Assembly (NCBI GenBank): GCA_964641215.1
Contig: CAZXKD010000104.1
Span: forward strand, 1 to 9,983
Reading direction: 5' to 3'
Length of the DNA stretch: 9,983 nucleotides
DNA from: 13-1-40CM-70-15 sp964641215
Lineage (GTDB): Bacteria > Gemmatimonadota > Gemmatimonadetes > Gemmatimonadales > GWC2-71-9
Under the pieces are notes generated by a model. It saw only the letters and a program-made list of their open reading frames with translations, ran no database searches and was not told the DNA's origin. The translations under genes were made by a program, and so were the position numbers. This document shows, piece after piece, positions 5,819 to 9,983 of the stretch; positions within the stretch are counted from its first letter, which is position 1; each line of letters opens with the position of its first letter.

Positions 5819-7948
5819 ATGCTTGCCTTCATCGCCCTCGCCACCGTTGCGTCGCTCCAGGCTCCCATCCGCGGCTTTCCGGCATCGCTGATCGCCGACG
5901 AGGTGCGCCACGAGCAGCTCGCCCGCGCGGTCCCCTCGCGCGACACGCTGCGCGCCCAGATGCGACTGCTCGCCGCCGCGCCCCACGAGGCGGGAACCGA
6001 GCGCTCACACCACGTCGCCGAGCTGCTGCTGGCGCGGTTTCGCGCGTTCGGGCTGGACGCGAAGATCGAGCAGTTCGAGGCGCTGATGCCACGGCCGCTG
6101 CGCCGCACGCTCGAGCTGGTCGCGCCGGAGCGCTACACGGCGCTGCTCGAAGAGCCGACCCTGGCGGAGGATCCCACCTCGGGCCAGAAGGACCAGCAGC
6201 TGCCGACGTTCAATGCGTACTCTCCAGACGGCGACGTCACTGGGGACTTGGTGTACGTGAATTACGGCGTGCCGGCCGACTATCGCGTGCTCGACAGCCT
6301 GGGGATCAGCGTGCGAGGCAAGATCGTGATCGCCCGCTACGGGCAGTCTTGGCGCGGGATCAAGCCGAAGGTGGCGGCCGAGCACGGCGCCATCGGCTGC
6401 CTGATCTACTCGGACCCGCGCGACGACGGGTATTTCGTGAACGACGTCTATCCCAAGGGGCCGATGCGGCCCTGGCAGGGCGCGCAGCGCGGCAGCGTGA
6501 TGGACATGCCCACCTACCCCGGCGACCCGCTTTCTCCGGGCTGGGGCGCCGTGCCGGGCGCCAGGCGCCTCGCCATCAGCGAGGCCAAGACGATCGAGCC
6601 GATCCCCGTGCTGCCGATCTCCTACGGTGACGCGCTGCCGCTGCTGCGGAACCTGAGCGGCCCGGTCGCCCCTGAGCCGTGGCGCGGGGCCTTGGCCATC
6701 ACCTACCACGTGGGCGGCGGGCCGGCGCGCGTGCATCTCGCGGTTAAGTTCGACTGGCAGACGCGGCCATTGTACGACGTGATCGCGACGATCCGCGGGG
6801 CGAGCGACCCCGACCAGTGGGTGATCTACGGCAACCACCACGACGCATGGGTGAACGGCGCGAACGACCCGATCTCCGGCCAGGTGGCGCTCGACGAAAC
6901 GGCGCGCGCGCTCGCCGCGCTGCTCAAGACCGGGTGGCGGCCGGCGCGCACCATCGTCCTCGCGGCCTGGGACGGCGAGGAGTGGGGCCTGCTCGGCTCG
7001 ACGGAATGGGCGGAAGCCCACGCCGACGAGCTCCGCACCAAGGCGGTCGTCTATTACAACTCCGATACGAACGCCAGCGGCTGGCTCGAGGCGGCCGGGT
7101 CACATTCCCTGGAGCTGTTTCTCTCCCAGGTGGCCCGCGACGTCTCGGACCCCAAGACCGGCAAGAGTGCGCTCGACGCATTGCTCGCGCGCCAGCGGGA
7201 GCGGCGCGCCCGAGATACGACGGTCGATAGTGTCTTCAGTCTCGGCGCGCTCGGCTCCGGCTCCGACTACACCGCGTTCCTCGACCACCTGGGACTGCCG
7301 TCGGCGAGCGTCTCCTACGGTGGGGGCACGCCCGATGGGATTTACCACTCCATTTACGACAGCTACACCTTCTACGAGCGCTTCCTGGACACGGCCTTCA
7401 CCTACGAGGTCGCGGAGGCGCAGACGATGGCGACGGCGGTGCTGCGCATGGCGGACGCGCCGCTGCTGCCCTACGAATTCGGGGCGGTGACGCGCACGTA
7501 CCGCCGCTACGCCGACGAGATCGAGAAACTGGCCCGGAAGAGCGACACCACGAAGGCGCTCGACCTGTCGGCGGTGCGGGCCGCGCTCGCGCGGCTCGAC
7601 ACTGTGGCCCGCGCCTACGAGGTCGTGGTTGGACAGCTCGACGGTGCGTCCGTGACGCCGGCGCGACGACGCGCGTTGCGCGACGTCAACGCGCTGCTGG
7701 CCCGCAGCGAGCAGGCGCTCGCCGACACGGCCGGACTGCCGCGCCGACCGTGGTTCGCGCACCTGATCTACGCTCCCGGCTTCTATACGGGCTATGGGGT
7801 GAAGACGATGCCGGGGATCCGGGAGGCGGTGGAGGAGCGCTGCCCCGGGGAGGCACAGGCGCAGGCGGCGCGGGTCACCCAGGCGCTGGACCGGCTGAGC
7901 GACGTGGTGCGTCGAGCGACCGCGGCGCTGGACGCCGCGTTGCGCTAA
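5819..7948 (+). CDS. M28 peptidase of glutamate carboxypeptidase II / transferrin-receptor type
   Basis: This 709-residue protein is close to the usual length of GCPII (PSMA)-like enzymes. ATG 5819 is the first start after an in-frame TAA at 5792, and no clear Shine-Dalgarno precedes it. Residues 3-16 are hydrophobic with no basic n-region, so export is likely but the signal is weak. A PA domain spans about 120-300, with VRGKIVIARYGQ (165-176) and the AAEHGAIGCLIYSDPRDDG segment typical of this group. The peptidase domain (about 315-540) has a complete two-zinc site: His340 (GNHHDAWVNGANDPISG), Asp350, Glu387 as base, Glu388 (WDGEEWGLLGSTEWAE), Asp416 (NSDTNASG) and His510 (GIYHSIYDSY). Residues 560-709 match the helical TFR-dimer region, with the usual YGVKTMPGIREAVEE motif. 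The protein probably hydrolyses short peptides, possibly acidic dipeptides, in the periplasm. It belongs to a different M28 branch from the gene at 575-2149. Confidence 0.95.
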   Translation: MLAFIALATVASLQAPIRGFPASLIADEVRHEQLARAVPSRDTLRAQMRLLAAAPHEAGTERSHHVAELLLARFRAFGLDAKIEQFEALMPRPLRRTLELVAPERYTALLEEPTLAEDPTSGQKDQQLPTFNAYSPDGDVTGDLVYVNYGVPADYRVLDSLGISVRGKIVIARYGQSWRGIKPKVAAEHGAIGCLIYSDPRDDGYFVNDVYPKGPMRPWQGAQRGSVMDMPTYPGDPLSPGWGAVPGARRLAISEAKTIEPIPVLPISYGDALPLLRNLSGPVAPEPWRGALAITYHVGGGPARVHLAVKFDWQTRPLYDVIATIRGASDPDQWVIYGNHHDAWVNGANDPISGQVALDETARALAALLKTGWRPARTIVLAAWDGEEWGLLGSTEWAEAHADELRTKAVVYYNSDTNASGWLEAAGSHSLELFLSQVARDVSDPKTGKSALDALLARQRERRARDTTVDSVFSLGALGSGSDYTAFLDHLGLPSASVSYGGGTPDGIYHSIYDSYTFYERFLDTAFTYEVAEAQTMATAVLRMADAPLLPYEFGAVTRTYRRYADEIEKLARKSDTTKALDLSAVRAALARLDTVARAYEVVVGQLDGASVTPARRRALRDVNALLARSEQALADTAGLPRRPWFAHLIYAPGFYTGYGVKTMPGIREAVEERCPGEAQAQAARVTQALDRLSDVVRRATAALDAALR

Positions 7949-7966
7949 GGTGACCGACGGGTAACC
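7949..7966. terminator. Short hairpin directly after the M28 stop codon
   Basis: GGTGACC, a four-base loop GACG and GGTAACC pair with one internal mismatch. The hairpin begins on the base after TAA. It lacks a T-run, so a terminator or mRNA 3'-end role is only suggested by its place. Confidence 0.35.
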
Positions 7967-8009
7967 AGCAGCGCGGCGCACCGGACAGCATGAAGGAGCG
8001 CCCGTCGTA

Positions 8010-8038
8010 TTGACATGCTCCCGGGCGGCGGATACGCT
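8010..8038 (+). promoter_or_regulatory. Sigma-70-like promoter for the two-TM protein gene
   Basis: A consensus -35 TTGACA (8010-8015) is followed by an exact 17-base spacer and a -10 TACGCT (8033-8038) that keeps the key T, A and final T. Transcription would begin near 8045, leaving a leader of about 26 bases before ATG 8071. It is the strongest promoter-like sequence I found in the window. Confidence 0.7.
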
Positions 8039-8070
8039 CTGGCACCCCAATCCGGGATCGCCCGCGCCCC

Positions 8071-8703
8071 ATGACCACGCCTCCGCTGCCGCCCCGCCCC
8101 TCCGTCGGGCGCTCCTCGTTCGCCATCGCGATGAAGGATTACACCTTCATCCGCCCGGGCATCGCGGTCTCGATCAGCGCCGCCACGCTGATCGTCGCGC
8201 TGTTGTTCGGCATCGATCTGATCGGGTCGCTGCGGCGCGCCTCGGGCACGGTCACGCGCGGCGCCAGCGCCTCGCAGCAACTCCACAGCCTCAGCGCAGC
8301 CTACGAGGTGTGGCATCAGATGGCGACCAGCACCGACCCCGCGTACCGGCGGCCGGAGGCCGTCGCCCAGCGGGAGACGATTCGTGACCACCTGCGCACC
8401 CAGTTGGCGCGCCTGTCGCGGACCCTTCCCGACTCCAGCGATCAGGAGCAGGTGCGCGCGATCCTTCAGGGACTCGCCGCCACCGATCCGGCCACGAGCA
8501 CCGCGGCGCGGCAGGCGATGACGGTGTTGCTCGGCAGCCACGACGCGGCGCTGTTCGAGGCCGCCGAGACCTCGCAACGGGGCGTGTTGCTCGCGGCCCT
8601 GCTGCTCGCCCTCACCATCGTCGCGGCCAGCCTGATGATCGTGCCGATGGCCTGGCTCTACATCCGCTACAAGCGCGGGGCGACCATTGAATTGAAGCTG
8701 TAA
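8071..8703 (+). CDS. Two-TM membrane protein with periplasmic helical domain, sensor-like, no output domain
   Basis: I do not recognise the family of this 210-residue protein. A Pro-rich cytoplasmic N-terminus (1-29) leads into a transmembrane helix of about 31-52 (IAVSISAATLIVALLFGIDL). Next comes a soluble stretch of about 118 residues (53-170) that reads as amphipathic helices, and a second transmembrane helix of about 172-198. The tail is short and basic, RYKRGATIELKL. This is the topology of the four-helix-bundle input module of histidine kinases and chemoreceptors, but no HAMP, kinase or signalling domain follows and the stop codon is clean. It could be a stand-alone sensor or partner protein, or a receptor remnant. 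ATG 8071 lacks a clear ribosome site; an internal in-frame ATG (8131) is less likely because it removes the whole leader to helix 1. A strong promoter precedes the gene and the NagB-PIG-L gene follows at about 57-75 bases. Confidence 0.75.
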   Translation: MTTPPLPPRPSVGRSSFAIAMKDYTFIRPGIAVSISAATLIVALLFGIDLIGSLRRASGTVTRGASASQQLHSLSAAYEVWHQMATSTDPAYRRPEAVAQRETIRDHLRTQLARLSRTLPDSSDQEQVRAILQGLAATDPATSTAARQAMTVLLGSHDAALFEAAETSQRGVLLAALLLALTIVAASLMIVPMAWLYIRYKRGATIELKL

Positions 8704-8705
8704 GC

Positions 8706-8744
8706 CCTCGACGTCTTTCCTCGACGCCTTCCCTCGACGTATTT
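8706..8744 (+). repeat. Three tandem 13-bp repeats with core CCTCGACG
   Basis: The units are CCTCGACGTCTTT (8706-8718), CCTCGACGCCTTC (8719-8731) and CCTCGACGTATTT (8732-8744). The first eight bases are identical in all three. They start two bases after the stop of the two-TM gene and lie just upstream of the nagB start. The last unit runs into TATTTT (8740-8745), a possible -10, and the palindrome CAACGTTG follows at 8748-8755. A transcription factor array or a terminator-derived repeat are both possible. Confidence 0.6.
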
Positions 8745-8767
8745 TGGCAACGTTGTCTGGATGCTCC

Positions 8768-8772
8768 GAGGG
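8768..8772 (+). promoter_or_regulatory. Ribosome binding site deciding the nagB-type start
   Basis: GAGGG directly abuts ATG 8773 but stands six bases from the in-frame GTG 8779, which is the better-spaced initiator. ATG 8761 lies upstream of the site and has no Shine-Dalgarno of its own. Confidence 0.5.
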
Positions 8773-8778
8773 ATGCCA

Positions 8779-9983
8779 GTGACACAGCCGGAAACAGTCG
8801 CCCCTGCGCCCCGAGCCCGTCACGGGCCGGTGACCCCGCTCGAGGGACCGCGTGGCCGGGAGCGGATCCGCACGGTCGTCGTGCCCGACCACGACGACCT
8901 CACGCGGCTCCTCGCGGACCGCCTCGTGGAGGTCATCCGCCGCGAGACGGCCGCGAAGGGGCGGTGCGTGCTGGGACTGGCGACGGGCAGCACCCCGATC
9001 GGCATCTACCGCGAGCTGATCAGCCGGCACCAGGCCGGCGAGGTGGACTGCTCCCGGGTCGTGACCTTCAACCTCGACGAGTACTACCCCATGGCGCCCG
9101 ACAACCCGCACAGCTACCGGCGCTACATGTGGGAGAATCTCTTCGCCCACGTGAACATCGCGCCTGAGAACGTCCACATCCCGGACGGCGGCGTCGCGCG
9201 GGAGCATCTGGCGGAGCACTGCGCCGCGTACGAACGGGCGATCACCGCGGCGGGCGGCATCGACTTCCAGATCCTCGGGATCGGCAAGAGCGGGCATGTT
9301 GGCTTCAACGAGCCGGGGTCGTCGCCGGACTCGCGCACGCGGCTGGTGACGCTGGACACGATCACTCGCAAGGATGCCGCCGCAGACTTCTTCGGCGAGG
9401 ACAACGTCCCGCGCGAGGCGATCACGGTCGGTGTGGCGACGATCCTGGACGCTCGGGAGATCGCTCTGATCGCCACCGGCGAGCACAAGGCCGCGATCGT
9501 GCGGCGGGCCGTGGAGGGCGAGATGACTCCCGACGTGGCCGCCACCTTCCTGCAGCGCCAGGGCCGAGCCACTGTGTACCTCGACCTCGCCGCGGCCGCC
9601 GAGCTCACCCGCGTCCAGACGCCGTGGGTGCTGGAGAGCGTAGCCTGGACCCCGGCGCTGACCGAGCGCGCCGTCGTCTGGCTGGCGGAGCAGGCGGGCA
9701 AGGCGATTCTGAAGCTCACCGCCCGGGACTACAGCGAGCATCACCTGAGTCCCTTGCTCGCCAAGACCGGCGTTCCGGGACCAATCAACGGGGAAGTCTT
9801 CAACCGGCTGCGCGACAAGATCCGTGGGCGCGCCCGCCTGCCTGCACGGACGCGGGTGCTGGTTTTCTCCCCGCACCCCGATGACGACGTGATCTCGATG
9901 GGCGGCATTCTGCGTAAACTGTGGGAGAACGAGAACGCGATCGTCGTGGCGTACATGACGAGCGGCAACATCGCCGTGTTCGA
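8779..9983 (+). CDS. nagB: Glucosamine-6-phosphate deaminase fused to PIG-L (LmbE-like) deacetylase, 3' end cut by window
   Basis: The open frame gives at least 401 residues and continues past the edge. Residues 30 to about 290 form a NagB domain. It has the sugar-phosphate loop LGLATGSTPIGIY (65-77), FNLDEYYP (97-104) with Asp100 matching E. coli Asp72, NPHSYRRYMWENLF (109-122), GIGKSGHVGFNEPGSS (167-182) and a SRTRLVTLDTITR block. His173 and Glu178 match E. coli His143 and Glu148, but Ser171 replaces Asp141. From about 357 a PIG-L/LmbE domain begins with VLVFSPHPDDDVISMGG, where His366 and Asp369 are expected zinc ligands, followed by AYMTSGNIAVF. The NagB half should convert GlcN6P to fructose-6-phosphate and ammonia in the cytosol, and the PIG-L half should remove N-acetyl groups from an amino sugar. 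The same fusion is known from other bacteria, notably Bacteroidota. In-frame alternatives for the start are ATG 8761 and ATG 8773. Confidence 0.9.
   Translation, partial: MTQPETVAPAPRARHGPVTPLEGPRGRERIRTVVVPDHDDLTRLLADRLVEVIRRETAAKGRCVLGLATGSTPIGIYRELISRHQAGEVDCSRVVTFNLDEYYPMAPDNPHSYRRYMWENLFAHVNIAPENVHIPDGGVAREHLAEHCAAYERAITAAGGIDFQILGIGKSGHVGFNEPGSSPDSRTRLVTLDTITRKDAAADFFGEDNVPREAITVGVATILDAREIALIATGEHKAAIVRRAVEGEMTPDVAATFLQRQGRATVYLDLAAAAELTRVQTPWVLESVAWTPALTERAVVWLAEQAGKAILKLTARDYSEHHLSPLLAKTGVPGPINGEVFNRLRDKIRGRARLPARTRVLVFSPHPDDDVISMGGILRKLWENENAIVVAYMTSGNIAVF

Noticed and set aside
6005..7021. 338-residue minus-strand frame opposite the GCPII-like gene
   Set aside because: No recognisable motif, and the plus strand carries a complete peptidase.
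8706..8744. CRISPR-like array
   Set aside because: The three units are contiguous 13-mers with no spacers and no cas gene nearby.
7945..9876. 643-residue open frame on the minus strand opposite the two-TM and nagB genes
   Set aside because: Its translation is rich in Arg, Gly, His and Asp with no domain, and it lies opposite a well-supported NagB-PIG-L gene. It is a stop-poor antisense frame caused by high GC.

Overview
The window is GC-rich and densely coded, with eight protein genes and no gap longer than about 175 bases. Several features point to a soil-type bacterium of the Gemmatimonadota or a close neighbour. They are very high third-position GC, a lipoprotein whose lipid cysteine is followed by a poly-glycine run, two secreted M28 zinc peptidases, and a NagB-PIG-L fusion of the kind I recall from Bacteroidota and Gemmatimonadota. 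The taxonomic placement is inference from style and content; there is no rRNA or other marker gene here. I see no tRNA, CRISPR array, insertion sequence or phage gene.

Layout. Positions 42-521 (+) encode a small VOC-family (glyoxalase/extradiol dioxygenase-like) metalloenzyme. It converges on a minus-strand pair: a soluble histidine kinase (3376-2222) followed by an exported carboxypeptidase Q-like M28 peptidase (2149-575). The convergent gap (522-574) holds a perfect 11-bp inverted repeat and copies of a GCTGATGGCT repeat. The kinase is divergent from a plus-strand pair at 3555-5704. The first gene of that pair is a predicted lipoprotein with three Big_1-like Ig repeats capped by a type-1 copper (cupredoxin) domain. 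Its stop overlaps (ATGA) the start of a secreted protein with two DUF1259 (LppY/LpqO-type) domains. A long hairpin built from GGAAACG/CGTTTCC heptads separates this pair from a second, larger M28 peptidase of the glutamate carboxypeptidase II/transferrin-receptor type (5819-7948). After a gap with the best sigma-70-like promoter in the window (TTGACA-17-TACGCT) comes a two-TM membrane protein with a periplasmic helical domain and no output domain (8071-8703). Three 13-bp direct repeats follow, then the 5' part of a glucosamine-6-phosphate deaminase fused to a PIG-L/LmbE deacetylase, which runs off the window end.

How the genes may work together. The two peptidases look like exported scavenging enzymes, and the NagB-PIG-L protein belongs to amino-sugar use, so much of the window fits catabolism of peptides and amino sugars. 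The cupredoxin lipoprotein and the His-rich DUF1259 protein are translationally coupled and both exported, which makes them the best candidate for an uncharacterised, possibly copper-linked, envelope module. The kinase has no response regulator in the window. All functional links between neighbours are inferred from position alone.
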